From NCBI GenBank assembly GCA_033558025.1, contig JAUCEF010000005.1, positions 4,836,001-4,900,000 of the forward strand: DNA of 64,000 bases, given 5' to 3'. The notes under the pieces are model-generated. The model saw only the letters and a program-made list of their open reading frames with translations, was not told where the DNA came from and ran no database searches. This DNA comes from Phytophthora sp. 'mugwort'. Taxonomy: Eukaryota > Oomycota > Peronosporomycetes > Peronosporales > Peronosporaceae. A program made the translations under genes and the position numbers. Position 1 is the first letter of the stretch. Each line of letters starts with the position of its first letter. Below are positions 1 through 10,823 of this stretch, one piece after another.

Positions 1-332
1 TTTAGTACTAATATAGTAGTGTTAATTCTGCGAGGTAAAATAGTTTCGAATGTATTACATTAGAAGTTCAGCTGCCAAACCAATACATACACTGTATGCG
101 CCGCACAATAAAACGCACATCTCTAAGCAACCCGCTTTACATGCCATGCAACAAAGATCGAGTGACTGCACGTGGCACTCACTCGCCTCTTCCATTAGAT
201 TTTTACTGAGAGGTTGAGCGTGACAGCTATGACCCCCGTCTCTCTCTCCTCTTCTTCTCCCATCAAATACAGCGAAGTGAATTCTCTAAATGCATCGGAG
301 GCGGAAGGAAGGAAGCGAGCACATGCTGAAGA
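1..332. other. 3' flank of the transporter gene, no gene seen
   Basis: AT-rich, low-complexity sequence downstream of the stop codon of the minus-strand transporter. No open frame of note, RNA gene or repeat was recognised. It probably holds the 3' UTR and terminator of the transporter. Confidence 0.5.
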
Positions 333-2017
333 CTACGGGTTTTCCGGTATGCCGTCGATCTCCTTGTAGCCGTTCTTCTTAGTGATGCGGTCGTTGATGT
401 CGATCGAGCACAGACTGGACGAGCTGCCCCACTTCTCGCGGGTCGCAGCGCTCTTCTCCGGATACTCGCGGGCGAGGCACGAGAAGATGAGCGCGAACAG
501 GATCGAGGCCGGAAAGATCACGTAGGCGCCAATGCCCCACATGACGCGGCCGCCATAGTGCTCGTACATGTAGCCGCCCATCAGTGTCGAGCAGGCAGCG
601 CCCATACCCTTCTGCACTGCAGTCAGCAGACCGATCATCGTGCCCTCCGTACCCTCAGGAGACGACTGGAAGATGTAGTTGGTGAAGGCAGCCCACAGCA
701 AGCCGAAGGTCATGCCGTGCAGAGCCTCGAACGGAAGCCACACCCACGGGTTGTGCGCGTACGTGTAGACGATCATACGGACGCCGTATGCCACAATGCT
801 GAAGATGATGCAGTTCGGCGTGCCGAAGCGCTCGAAGATCTTGTTGGAGAAGAAGAAGAGCGGCAGCTCCGAGATGGTCTCCGTGGCGATGATGACACCG
901 ACCAGACGCGCGTCGTTGCCCGACAGGTTGAAGTCTGCACACAGCAACAGCCAGCATTAGTCAAAGCCTGCAGCACCTCACACCCACTCATTAGACAGGC
1001 AAATCACATACACCATAGGAAGAGGAAGTCTGCACGTAGCCAATAGCCAAACAGAAACAGTCACAGCAACAACACAAGATCAGCATCAGCAAAATTTGTT
1101 AACATCCACTCCCCAAAGCAAGGACGCAAAACGTCTGCACAAAGCAAGCAACAACATAATGTCAGTATAGCTGCACAGACATAAAGAAACACGCATGAAG
1201 GTTTAGTAGACGTACACTGTCGATGAGGCCTCCCATGACGCCAGCGAGCAGTACCACAATGTACAGGATGAGCACGTCCGGTTGGTCCCAAATGATGGCC
1301 AGTGATTGAAGATAGTCGGTCTTGACGGTCTCCTCGTCGGGCTGGTACGCGGGGATGAAGCGCAGCAGGATGAAGAGCGAGATGACGGACAGACCCAGCA
1401 CCATGTTGAAGCACCAGGCAATGCCGATGGCAGCAGCCATGACACCTGCGAAGTAGCCACCGATACCGTAGCCGACCGCACCGTAGAGTCTCTGCTTGCC
1501 GTAGACGCCGCCAATGTGCACGAGCATGGTCATGGCCGTCTGGTCCAGCAGCGACCACGTGGGCTGTGTCTGGAAGTTGGCCACAAAGAGCATGATACAC
1601 ATGACGTTGAAGGTGGACACGAACCGCAGCGAGAACATGAAGAGTGCGGCCGAGACGAGGCAGAATATGTGCACAAGCTTCTGGTTCTTGATCACATCGG
1701 CCACGCCGCCCCAGATAGGCGGCGCGATGATGGCACACACGCACGGGAGCGTGAGCAAGATACCGATCTGCATCTTGTCAAAGTGCTCCGTGTGATCGAA
1801 GTAAATCTAGTCGTGTCAGAACAAGGAGGGGGTTGGTGAGTAGGTATGGCCGCGGGCGACTAGTAGCACGGAGGGTCAAGGCCGCCGAACGTACAGGCAG
1901 GTAGGTCTGAGTCGAGAAGGCGCAGTAGTGGATGGCGAAGAAGAGCTTGAGCGGCACGAGCCGCTTGCTCTCGCCACCATCGATGGCGAACTCGATGAGG
2001 CGCAGGATGGCGGACAT
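333..2017 (-). CDS. MFS transporter, MFSD6/LacY-like (MFS_1_like), four exons
   Basis: Multi-pass major facilitator protein of the plasma or an internal membrane; the substrate cannot be read from sequence. Exons on the minus strand: 2017-1895, 1806-1218, 1029-1012 and 934-333, giving 443 residues, normal for the family. The start is ATG at 2017 (MSAILRLIEF). Exon 1 ends in YLP and continues into IYFDHTEHFDKMQIG, the usual first-loop sequence. Exon 2 carries a GGVADVIKNQKL loop and the FQTQPTWSLLDQ helix. Exon 4 has ETISELPLFFFSNKIFERFG, typical of MFSD6-like proteins. Exon 3 is only 18 nt but completes the helix reading NFLFLWYFNLSG; it is phase 1 on both sides, so skipping it keeps the frame. 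A decayed paralogue follows upstream. Family is clear; the microexon is inferred from splice sites and family resemblance. Confidence 0.85.
1012..1029 (-). other. 18-nt microexon of the MFS transporter
   Basis: On the minus strand the 18 bases are preceded by tacgtgcag (acceptor) and followed by gtatgtg (strong donor). They encode six residues that restore the hydrophobic FLFLWY stretch expected before the SELPLFFF helix. Flanking exons join in frame with or without it. Confidence 0.6.
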
Positions 2018-3053
2018 CTCAGCGGCTTCAGTCAGTCGGAAGGGGGGGGGGGGACTGATCGGGTTACAGGGGACTGCTCGGCTTGGCGCGTGTGCGGGCG
2101 AATTCCGATGTGAGCGCGGATCCGGTGGCTGGCAGGCGAGATCCGACGGTGAAGAGGCGCTTGCTTGGTGCCCCGGATTTCGAATAGTGACTCGGGTTCT
2201 CAGAACCGCGCGAACAGGCACGTAAGATCTCCTGCCGCATCTTTGCGGCTGCTGGCGGCTGCTGATTGTATGGGTTCGCAGCCCGAGGCTTTTGAGTCCT
2301 GCTGTCTGTACTCACGATGATTTTCGCCGTCGCACACTCGGCGCATGTATCGCGTGGCCGACTGCAATCCGCCCCGGGATGTAGGCGCCTACACCTCAGA
2401 GGTAATTAAGCCCGGGACATCAGGCTGCAAGCGTATGGTCTTCCAGCTTGTCCTGGTGGCGCCTGCCGAATATATGGCCGTTTGTATGGCGTGGTGTCCG
2501 TCTGCCGATTATATGGTCGTTTGTATGTCCTCAACTTGGAGCTGGCAGCGGGCGATCGGCCGCATAGACGCGCCGAGAGAAAAAAGAACTTTAGCTGACA
2601 ACCACACGCATCCGACTACGCTCCAGCATAGTCACTCCTTACGGGAAAGTATTTTGTCACTGAAAAGAGGTGGGCGAAGCCGGGCCTGAGCAACTTCAAC
2701 TTGAAACGACCGCGCACTAATACTTCGTTCGCACGGCGTCAAAGCAGGAAACAAAAAGCGATACGCGCTCATTTGCTTCTCGACCACGAGCTTCAGCTTT
2801 GCCTGAACTGCTGGTTGTTAATTTCTTACAACGCGTGCGGTGCTGGGGACCGATATGGGGCGAGCTGAAGACCAGCACGATTGCCTGTCTGTCTGTCTAT
2901 CTCGATCTACCGCTATGATGCAACACGAGCGCATGGCGAGCGGTTACAGTGAGTCAAGACGACGTTGCTGTCCCAGCGGATGTAGGCCGAACAAGTCTTC
3001 TTCTAAACTGACGATGACTAAATAGCCCTCGCAGCCGCCGCCACCGCTCAGCA
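2018..3053. other. Intergenic region with G-run and short direct repeat
   Basis: Holds the 5' flank of the transporter, including a G-run near 2043-2052. An imperfect 26-bp direct repeat lies at 2463-2488 and 2502-2527 (ctgccga.tatatgg.cgtttgtatg). Open frames here show no family resemblance. Confidence 0.4.
2463..2527 (+). repeat. Two-copy imperfect direct repeat (26 bp, 39-bp period)
   Basis: Copies at 2463-2488 and 2502-2527 differ at two positions and are separated by 13 bases. No known function. Confidence 0.7.
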
Positions 3054-4400
3054 CTACGCACTGACATCCGGGATGCCGTAATCCGTTGAGGTGGACAGCA
3101 CGTGGGACGTGATGCTGCCTGAGTCGGCCTTGTTGGCTATCGGGCTGTGAGTCGCGTAACTGCGAGCCAAGTACACGAAGACGGCCGTGCACGGCAGCGA
3201 GAGTGGAAAGCAAGGAAGCCTGCGATAATTCCACATCGTGCGGCTGTCCAGAGCACCATAGATTCATCCTCCGCCGAGGGTACACAGCCTGCCATCTCTG
3301 CCGCGCTGGACGGCGAAGAGCACGCCGATCATGCTTGGGAACCTCCTCATAACTGTAGTTGGTAAACGCCGCCAGCAGCAAGCCGTATGTGAAGCCGTGC
3401 ATAACCTTAATCGGAAGCAGTGCTGAATGAACGCATACGTGCTCATGCGATGCCGTAGGCGATCAAGCTCGCAAGCACGCAGTTGGCGGTCCCAAAGCGT
3501 TGAAGATCCTGTTCGTGTGGAAGAAGAAAGGTAGCTCCGATTTGGTCTCAACAGCGATGACCACTCCAAGTATATACGAGTTGTTACCAGACGAATTGAA
3601 GACTGCCACACAGCAAGACCACAATGGCAGCAGCTGAAATCTCCACTGTCGTCTTTCATGAAGCAGCCATGGAATCCGTTGAACGGGTCTGCATAAATAT
3701 GACAAATATTCGTATATGATACAGAAACCAGTGACAGCAGCAGCAACAGCAGCAACACAACGTCAACCAATGCCTCACCGCTACAGCGAATTAACAGCAA
3801 GCTTCATATCCCAAGCACACCAACAAAAACAACGAATGCTCGACAGAATGAACACCATGTTGAAGCATCGTTCGATGATGCCCAGAGACGAAATCACGAC
3901 ACTGGCGAAGTAGCTTTTAATTGCCGTAGTACGCTCCAGCTACGCCATCAACGCGTGGTCTAGCGATGAAAATGACGGCTGCGTCTGGAAATTGACGACG
4001 AAGACCGTCGCGCACGTGTCTGGGAACAACGTAACGTAATGGATGGGGAAGAACAGAAGCGCCGCCGACACAAAGCACGAGCTTCTGTTTTTGAACGCCG
4101 TCGACGATGCCTCCCAGACCGGTAAACTGACGATAGCGCAGAAGTACGGGATGGAGTGAAGCATGCGGATCAGCGCCTTAGCTGTCGTATACGAAGTAGA
4201 TCTGCTCGGCAGGCTTCGATACGCTGCGGAGGTTAGCAAGGAACTCGGGCCACGACATTCGCGTTATTCGCAAGGTTGACAACGCACCAGCAGCTACGTC
4301 TGTATGGAGAAGGCGAATAAGTGGATCACCTAGAGCATTTTAAGCGGCACAAACTCCTTGGTCTCAACGCCGTCGAACTGGAACCCAAATGGGAAAGCAT
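3054..4400 (-). pseudogene. Decayed paralogue of the MFSD6-like transporter
   Basis: Read on the minus strand from 4400 down, all parts of the neighbouring transporter can be followed in order but in several frames. There is an exon-1-like piece (FQFDGVETKEFVPLKML then a stop, about 4310-4400) and an exon-2-like piece (CAIVSLPVWEA...FVVNFQTQPSFSSLDHALM, about 3950-4200). A short remnant of the middle helix (RCFNMVF, about 3850-3910) follows. The exon-4 region appears as SSGNNSYILGVVIAVETKSE and HGFTYGLLLAAFTNYSYEEVP, then a tail ending near 3060 (DYGIPD against DGIPENP in the intact gene). Stops and frameshifts break it at least four times. It most likely arose by tandem duplication. Bounds are approximate. 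Confidence 0.85.
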
Positions 4401-5064
4401 TATCTGTAATGACAAAGCTGGAGACAGAGGTCAGCGCTTTACGTCGGCAAGTGAGGGATGACAGACTGCAGCGGAAATTATGATCTCAAAACTCAAGCCT
4501 GGAGGGCGCTGGGCCGCCGCAGTGGTCGATTATCTTAGCCAGATGCAGCGTGAGCTCTGGGACTGAATCACCACGCAGCAGAGGTAGTACGTCTTGGTAG
4601 TTTTTTTTTTTTTTTAAAAATAGAACAGCGGATCCAAATCCCATCAGTTAATCACCGACACCAAGGAAAACTTTCTTGATCTCTGGTGGGTTTCGTGCTC
4701 GGCAGGGCGTTCGCTGAGTCATCTCATCATAAGCATGCTTACGTCGATTGCCGATTCAACCTGCTGTCCAGAACGAATTACTGAGAGTAGCTCGTTTGCG
4801 AGCTGTCTGTAGGTATGATTTAAGGCAGATAAGCTGTGCAAGTTTTATCAGTGGCCTACGCCGCTACCAGGACAGTGTACTCCGTGTTCCGAGAGAGTCC
4901 TCTGAACTATTATGCATCAATGTGTCCACAGTAGGAAATCAACCCAAATGAAATAAGAAGCAGGTGCTGCATTTGTAGTCGTCATTTCCTGTGCTGACAC
5001 TCGATCTGCAGTCTTCACTGTCGCTACTTAACAGCCGATCACGCTTTGTTTCTCTGCTTGTGCA
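4401..5064. other. Intergenic region upstream of the BAR gene
   Basis: Holds a T15A6 tract at 4601-4621 and no recognisable gene. The last 85 bases should contain the promoter and 5' UTR of the plus-strand BAR-domain gene. Confidence 0.4.
4981..4992 (+). promoter_or_regulatory. Possible oomycete initiator (Inr) of the BAR gene
   Basis: The sequence gtcatttcctgt fits the oomycete initiator consensus TCAYTTY and lies about 80 bases before the ATG at 5065. Short degenerate motif, so weak evidence alone. Confidence 0.3.
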
Positions 5065-6281
5065 ATGTCGTCCTCAACGCTCCGCCGACGACCAACCCGA
5101 GCAACCATCGAGGAAGAAAGCGCGCATTCGGGAGAAGACGGCAACGACTCGTGCCCGCTCCTCGGCGACGACGAGCGGCTTAGCGGCAACGTCTCTGCGC
5201 AGATCCGAAATGTGCGGCGCATCGATAACGGCGTTCTCAGTCCGAAAAGGAGTCTAGCGCAGCGCATTCAGAGCCGCAAAAACCGGCTTGTGCAGCGCGT
5301 TCTCGTGGCGTGTCGCCTAGCTGAGCCATCGCGAGATTTGACGTTCAAGCAGACCCAGACAAGCAATCGTACGGCAATCGAGCAACTCGCATCGATGCGC
5401 AGCAGTCTCCTTGGCCACTCACAGAGTATTGTCAGTAAGTTTGAGCAAGGCTGCCTTGGCAGCTATCGATGGATTTATATGTACTATGCGTCGTTGTGGG
5501 ATGCTGTAGACCTCTCGACGGCTATTTGCTGCTTCACGGGCAACTCCGTGCGTCTTCAGGACGACGAGGCACTGGCCGACATGGCTGCAGAAGGACACAA
5601 GATCCGCGAATACGCATTCGCCTTCAGCGTAAGTCACTTGTCTACTTTCTAGGGCGCAGTTCAAAGGTGTTTGAGGATTCTAACATCGTTCCCGCGACGG
5701 CAGGACCAAGTGGAGAAGTCCGTTCTCGCAAAGATTGAACGCCGCATCGCCGAGCTCGAGCGAATCGACTCGTTCATCGACGAACGAGCTAAGTTGGTGG
5801 TCGACGTTGAGTACGCGAAACGGACGGTGAGTTCACAGCGTATTTGGTAGTGACCAACAAGTGTACTAAGTCTTCACTGAGGACCTGCTGATGCGCAGCT
5901 GGCGGTGGAGCTCCAGAAAGGAAATGTGAACCGCATCGCAGAGCGCAAGCAAGCGGTACGGTCGATAAACGCTAAGTTGAACACAATTCTGGACTTTACT
6001 TAGCTTCTGACGCATACTTGACGTACTACAGCTTCAAGCCGTCAAGCACAAGTGCGAACGGGCGACGCGTTTCATCACGGAGCAGCTCAAATTCGTGCGT
6101 CAACACCAAGATACCGACATGCTCGAGCTCTTCCAAGAGGTAAGAGTGGTCAACATCGAGTGCAGATGCTCTAGAACCTGATAGGGTGGCATTGGATTTG
6201 TGCTGTGTGAAGTACGCGCAGATGGCGGCGCAGTTTTTCACTTGTGGCGTCAACCTAATCAACGCAACGGTCGAGCCGTAG
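5065..6281 (+). CDS. BAR-domain protein, five exons
   Basis: Predicted membrane-curvature-sensing protein of the cytoplasm, 306 residues. Exons: 5065-5628, 5704-5826, 5899-5955, 6032-6139, 6213-6281, with GT/AG introns of 72-76 bases, all phase 0. The first 70 residues are basic and serine-rich. From about residue 75 the protein is a long helical, charged chain, with heptad-like stretches such as KIERRIAELERIDSFIDERAK and KHKCERATRFITEQLKF, and a last helix MAAQFFTCGVNLINATVEP. This order fits the amphiphysin-type BAR fold: a dimerising helical bundle ending in a helix that sits against the Q(F/Y)F segment. No SH3 domain follows. The BAR assignment rests on pattern, not on a search; endocytosis or vesicle traffic would be the likely role. 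Confidence 0.7.
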
Positions 6282-7740
6282 TGACAAAATAGATGACCAC
6301 CTTCTGCCAGAGAAGAGAGACTGTGCAGTTCGTCACCCCAGTGCTGGAGATCAATGGACTTAAATCAACGCGTAGTGCAGTACATTCAAACGATCGAGTC
6401 GAGGACAGTTGATACATTTGCTTGAGAGCATCCATCTGCGTCTCTTACCCTTCTCGTCTTCGTCAGCTGGGGCGATGCAGCAGAATACGTGTATAACTGT
6501 AATTGTCAGCAGCATGCTGAGCTGAGAAGAGGTGGCTTTGAGTAGAGGGGGGTCGATCGTTGTCATTCCGCGTTGCTCACGCGAAGCAATCGAGGTCTAG
6601 GCGAAGTACATACCGTAAGCCACGGGTTCACCGCAACACACGGGCTCAGTACAACACCTAAAAACAAAGAAATCGAGGACAGAGAAAGAACGTAAACCGG
6701 TCTTGATGAAAAACACCCCACCTTAGTACTATCATTTGTAAGTAAAAACATAAAGTATTATCAACTTTCTAATGATTTGCATTTACTGACCAGAATCATT
6801 TTTACCACGTAAAAGGTTCAAAGTTTATAAACAATTTATACAGCAATGGGACTTTTTACACCTGTTGTGGTGAACCCGTGGTTTACGGTAAGTAAGCTAC
6901 GGTATGTGCAGGACACATCGTGTGCTGCCGTCTGTGTTGCAGTGGACAACGCACGCGAGGTAAAGGTCTCCGTTGGCTTCAAATCAGATGCCTTATAAAC
7001 TCGTCGCCCATGTCTTGACCTGTCGCCTTTACAACTTGTAAAGTACAAGTCCTTGAAAGTGGCAACGGTACAAAAGTGAACGTAGAAACCCCACCGGTCA
7101 GAAGATTGAGTCCGTTGTAAACTGCCATCGATGAATCGCAAGTAGTCCAGAGAGCACAAGCTTGATATGACAGACTGTGCCGCAACCAGCAGTCGAGACC
7201 GACGCGCAGACACGCTGGCTACTAGACTAAGCTATTAGCCAGTGGTAAGCAGCTTGGTCAGCGCTGGTGCTGCCGATCGCGTTGTGTGTTTGTCAAACAC
7301 TGTTTGAGCGAACGGGGGGCGGTTGCATGTTGCAGTGGCGTCACTGAGTTCTGCGGTTGGATTGCCATGGGGATTTGCATATTGTACAGCCCGTTCGCAG
7401 CGCCAGGGCGTGAAAGGAGCGCATAGCATCAGCATTCCGCCAGGCAGCGCCAATCAAGTTGATTGAATTAACGCGGCGCCACCAGCTCGGCATCATGTGC
7501 ATCGCCCCTTCCAACAACCAGCGCCGGGCGAGGCCCTCGCCAACTTGGTTGTCTTCACTTTGCGACAACGAAGCGGAGCTAGCAGCAGCATAGTATCGCT
7601 CGGCACGGGCGGGACCACCGACACCGCTCCATGGTCCTCAGACCATTACTCTATACTTACTTGGCATTAAAACGCAGTCAATCGTCTTCATACTGTACAA
7701 TAATTGCTTTAATTGGCTGCCAAATCGGTGCTGCTTCTTA
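6282..7740. other. Intergenic region with an inverted repeat pair
   Basis: No open frame here resembles a known family. An inverted repeat of about 27 bases (arms near 6610-6636 and 6866-6893) bounds an AT-rich stretch, which suggests a small non-autonomous element. The rest is unassigned. Confidence 0.4.
6608..6895. repeat. Inverted-repeat pair, MITE-like
   Basis: The left arm taccgtaagccacgggttca and the right arm, in reverse complement taccgtaaaccacgggttca, match at 19 of 20 bases and continue weakly inward. About 225 bases of AT-rich sequence lie between them. No target-site duplication could be fixed by eye. Confidence 0.5.
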
Positions 7741-8008
7741 TCACACCGCTTGATATCGTCCGGGTTCACCGGTCTCCAGCTGGTGCGTGAGCTTCGCCAA
7801 CTCATCCCCGCGTCGCTCTAGCAGCGGCAAATCCACGCTCTCGATCTGCTACACCAGTCCCCAATATTCACGCACGCCCTCCACCTGCTGGCGCTGATTT
7901 CGTCTTCCTGCGGCTGCCTGCGCCCGGTCAGACAGCGTTAATCTTACTTCCCGAGGGTCAGAGCGCGACGCCGATCACCTGCCGCCCTCTCTGCTCTGAG
8001 CCAAACAT
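7741..8008 (-). pseudogene. Small two-exon coding candidate with an in-frame stop
   Basis: On the minus strand an ATG at 8008 opens MFGSEQRGRQ, followed by a GT donor at 7978 and an AG acceptor at 7918. The frame then continues as a helical, charged stretch (NQRQQVEGVREYWGLV, QIESVDLPLLERRGDELAKL, HQLETGEPGRYQ) to TGA at 7741-7743. A single TAG at 7851-7849 interrupts it. Composition and heptad spacing look protein-like, but no family was recognised. It lies head to head with the FYVE gene at 8265. It could be a dead small coiled-coil gene, a sequencing difference, or chance. Confidence 0.3.
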
Positions 8009-8264
8009 CTTGCTGTCCTGCGTCACGGCAATCAAGGCGAAAAACAGTTGGCACGGGGAGAGAACCAAGCACGCCACCGACAGCGCTGATAAATCGCTAT
8101 CGGCTGGCAAGAGGGAGAAAAAGAAAAGCTCAAGGAAGAGAGAGAGAACGCGAGTGCGAGCGACTTGCATACCCGCATTAAGGAAAAGACTCGAGCAGTC
8201 GGGGCACGTACGTTTCAAGCGACGCTCGCCCTTGCCTGGACGACAAACGACCTAGACGACAAGC

Positions 8265-10358
8265 ATGTACTCCATGTTCCCCATGGTCGAGAAGTCGTAT
8301 CGGATCAAGATCACAGAGGGGATCGAGCGCGACTTGCGCTTCTTGGGCCAGTCGCGCGTGGATGCGCTCACGTCGCCGTTCGCCATGAAGCAGCTGAAGA
8401 ACAAGAACGGAATCAAACTCTTCGAGTTGTGTGAGAATGAGTTCTACACGATGAAGGCTGTGACTACAGTGCACGCACCGATTCAAGAGGTCATGCACGT
8501 TCTCAGGATGGACACGACGCCGCAGCTCCGCGAGGTCATGGGTGAGATCTTCGGCACGCTCTTCCTCGATGGCGTCGTGCTGCACAAGAAGGCCGACTCA
8601 GCTTCGCGGCCGAACGAGAGTCTCTCTGTCGCCTGGACGGCGCTACAGGCGTCCAAGCCCAACCTGCCGCACCGCGACTATGTATTCTTGCGCTACGGCG
8701 ACGTCTTCGAGAAGAACCTGGAGCATGGAAGTATGTACCAGAACAACGGCTCGGGTCTCTACACTGGCGCCTCCATTTGGGAGTCCATTGAGCTCGACGG
8801 CTGCGAGCCGCTCCCGCCTTCACAGAATGTGGTTCGTCTTCGTATGCGTCGCACAGGAATCGTGGTGGAGGAAACGGCACACGACGGTCCGCTAGAGATT
8901 TCGTTGTTCCTGTCCGAGAGCCACCCCGGCCGTGATGCCGTCTCGACGCTGACTCGCACCTGGATGACTAAGGTCGTAAGTTGCGTTTCCCAGATCCCAA
9001 ATGCATTGGTGACTCGAGCGTTGGTCTCACAGAGCCTGCTAACCAAGCGTGACTTCCGCAAGGATGGCCCCAACTGCTACTTGTGTCTCAAAGCGTTCAC
9101 TGTCTTCCGTCGCAAGCATCATTGCCGCGTCTGTGGTGACGTCGTGTGCAGTAGCTGCTCGGAGATGAAAACGCTGCGTCAATCCAGCGGAAACAAGGAG
9201 GTCCGTCTCTGCAGTCAATGCCGTACATCAAGCACAACTTCTATTCTGTCGTCGCACAGCGGCTCCAACTCGATATCTCAGTCACAAACAAACGGAAGCC
9301 ACAGAAGCATGCCAAGCTTCTCGAGTTCAACCGACGGCTACGAGATGGATGCAAGCAACGTTTCCATTTCGGGCAGCACGACGAACGTATCCGAGTCTCA
9401 CAGCGAGACAGCTCGTCTGAAAACGCACCCATTGAAGAGCAACGGGTCTTTCCGTCGCCAGCGCTCTACGGACAGTCCAGTGCTCAACCCAGCGAGCGAG
9501 TTCAACCGGGGTGGTCATAGCCCAGTCAAAGACGACTTCGACACGATATCCGAGTTCTCGGAATTCAGCGAATTCCAGTGGACGGATGAAGTGACTCGGC
9601 CCAGTGTCGAAGACCTTGCTCAGTTAGAGAAGAAGCTCACAGTGCGTAGAAATACGCCTTTCAACTACGCATTAAGCTATAGCAGCCGTCAGGAATGGCC
9701 AAAGGCGCCAATTCCAGCGAACGAGGCCGCCCGACTCAAGAAGGTGCGCGAGTTGCACTTGGCTGACCCGGGCAAGCAGTTCCAGGAGATGTGTGAATAT
9801 GCTGCTGCTGAACTGGGCTGCCAGATTGCAGCGATCAGCTTCATTGGTGGCAAGAGTGGCTTCATGATGGCCAAGGTTGGGCTGGAGAAACGCGAACTGC
9901 CTCGTAACATGCTCATGGATGCCCACGCTATCATGTCAACGGAACCTACGGTGATTCTGGATGCGACAGAAGACTTGCGCTTTGCTAATAACCCGCTTGT
10001 CGCTGATGGACGTGTGCGGTTCTTCGCGGGCTTCCCCATGGTCACATCGGATGGCCATATTGTGGGCTCGTTCAGTGTGGCTGATCCGTTCGCGCGTGAG
10101 CTGCTGCCTGGAGACAAGTACCTATTCCTGCGCAACCTGGCGAACGTCGCTGTCCGCGGCGTCGAGCAAAATACACTGATGAGTCAGGCAGTACGGAGAG
10201 ATGGTGGCAACGTGCACAAAGTGAAGTCTACCATTCAGGCGCCGCCACCTCCAGGGATGAATATCGCAGACGCAGAGATCACCATGCAGGAGCTACTGCG
10301 AACAGCGTACACGACCCAGTGCCAAGTTCGCATGCAAGTCAACCCGCTGACCGAGTAG
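8265..10358 (+). CDS. START-like / FYVE / GAF domain protein (paralogue 1)
   Basis: Single-exon protein of 697 residues, likely bound to phosphatidylinositol-3-phosphate on endosomes. Residues about 1-250 have the START/Bet v1-like layout common in oomycete FYVE proteins (VTTVHAPIQEVMHVLR, then WTALQASKPNLPHRDYVFLRY). A FYVE zinc finger sits at about 268-320, with CYLC, the basic RRKHHCRVCG signature, CSSC and a last CSQC, so all four cysteine pairs are present. A serine-rich linker follows, then a GAF domain at about 500-650 (QFQEMCEYAAAELGCQIAAI, LMDAHAIMS, RFFAGFPMV, GSFSVADP). The GAF ligand is unknown. The ATG at 8265 opens the conserved N-terminus. A second copy of this architecture lies 3 kb downstream on the same strand, so the pair probably arose by local duplication. 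Confidence 0.9.
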   Translation: MYSMFPMVEKSYRIKITEGIERDLRFLGQSRVDALTSPFAMKQLKNKNGIKLFELCENEFYTMKAVTTVHAPIQEVMHVLRMDTTPQLREVMGEIFGTLFLDGVVLHKKADSASRPNESLSVAWTALQASKPNLPHRDYVFLRYGDVFEKNLEHGSMYQNNGSGLYTGASIWESIELDGCEPLPPSQNVVRLRMRRTGIVVEETAHDGPLEISLFLSESHPGRDAVSTLTRTWMTKVVSCVSQIPNALVTRALVSQSLLTKRDFRKDGPNCYLCLKAFTVFRRKHHCRVCGDVVCSSCSEMKTLRQSSGNKEVRLCSQCRTSSTTSILSSHSGSNSISQSQTNGSHRSMPSFSSSTDGYEMDASNVSISGSTTNVSESHSETARLKTHPLKSNGSFRRQRSTDSPVLNPASEFNRGGHSPVKDDFDTISEFSEFSEFQWTDEVTRPSVEDLAQLEKKLTVRRNTPFNYALSYSSRQEWPKAPIPANEAARLKKVRELHLADPGKQFQEMCEYAAAELGCQIAAISFIGGKSGFMMAKVGLEKRELPRNMLMDAHAIMSTEPTVILDATEDLRFANNPLVADGRVRFFAGFPMVTSDGHIVGSFSVADPFARELLPGDKYLFLRNLANVAVRGVEQNTLMSQAVRRDGGNVHKVKSTIQAPPPPGMNIADAEITMQELLRTAYTTQCQVRMQVNPLTE

Positions 10359-10823
10359 ACATGACTTTGTCACAGAGCTCGATTGTAGAGCTCCCCAAGC
10401 TCACTCTTGTGTTTTCTTTTCCCCTTAAATTATCAAGCTCCAGCGTCGAGTACTGCAAGTAGAGCAGGTCAAGTCTCTTGCACGCTCCTCAACGCACTCC
10501 ATAGCAAAAAACTAGCCAGGAAAGTCATCTAGCTCTGCGTCTACATGTAGTAGCATAGGAATCGATTAGTAGAAAATACTACGTAGTATATGACAGCTAC
10601 TGTCTTTCAGCACCGAAAGATCCCTAGCATCCAGCTATTTGCAACAGCCTTAACCATATCAAGAGCCCTCCACAAACAGAATAGATCCACGCGCACCTCA
10701 ATCAATAAAAAAAAACTCCACGGGAGCGACAGAGCCAATGGCCCCACCAAGACGCCATCTACTCTGCCGTCTTGTATTTCTGCTTCCCACTCTGATCTGT
10801 TCTGCATCCTTCGTCTTATAGCC
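10359..10823. other. Convergent 3' flanks, no gene
   Basis: Spacer between the stop of the plus-strand FYVE gene and the stop of the minus-strand NDUFA6 gene. It holds both 3' UTRs; nothing else was recognised. Confidence 0.5.

Noticed and set aside
558..1046. 162-codon plus-strand frame across the MFS exons
   Set aside because: Lies antisense to the transporter exon and its intron; composition is a mirror of the coding strand, with no family resemblance.
7276..7290. Palindrome gtgtttgtcaaacac
   Set aside because: Only 7-bp arms; likely chance.
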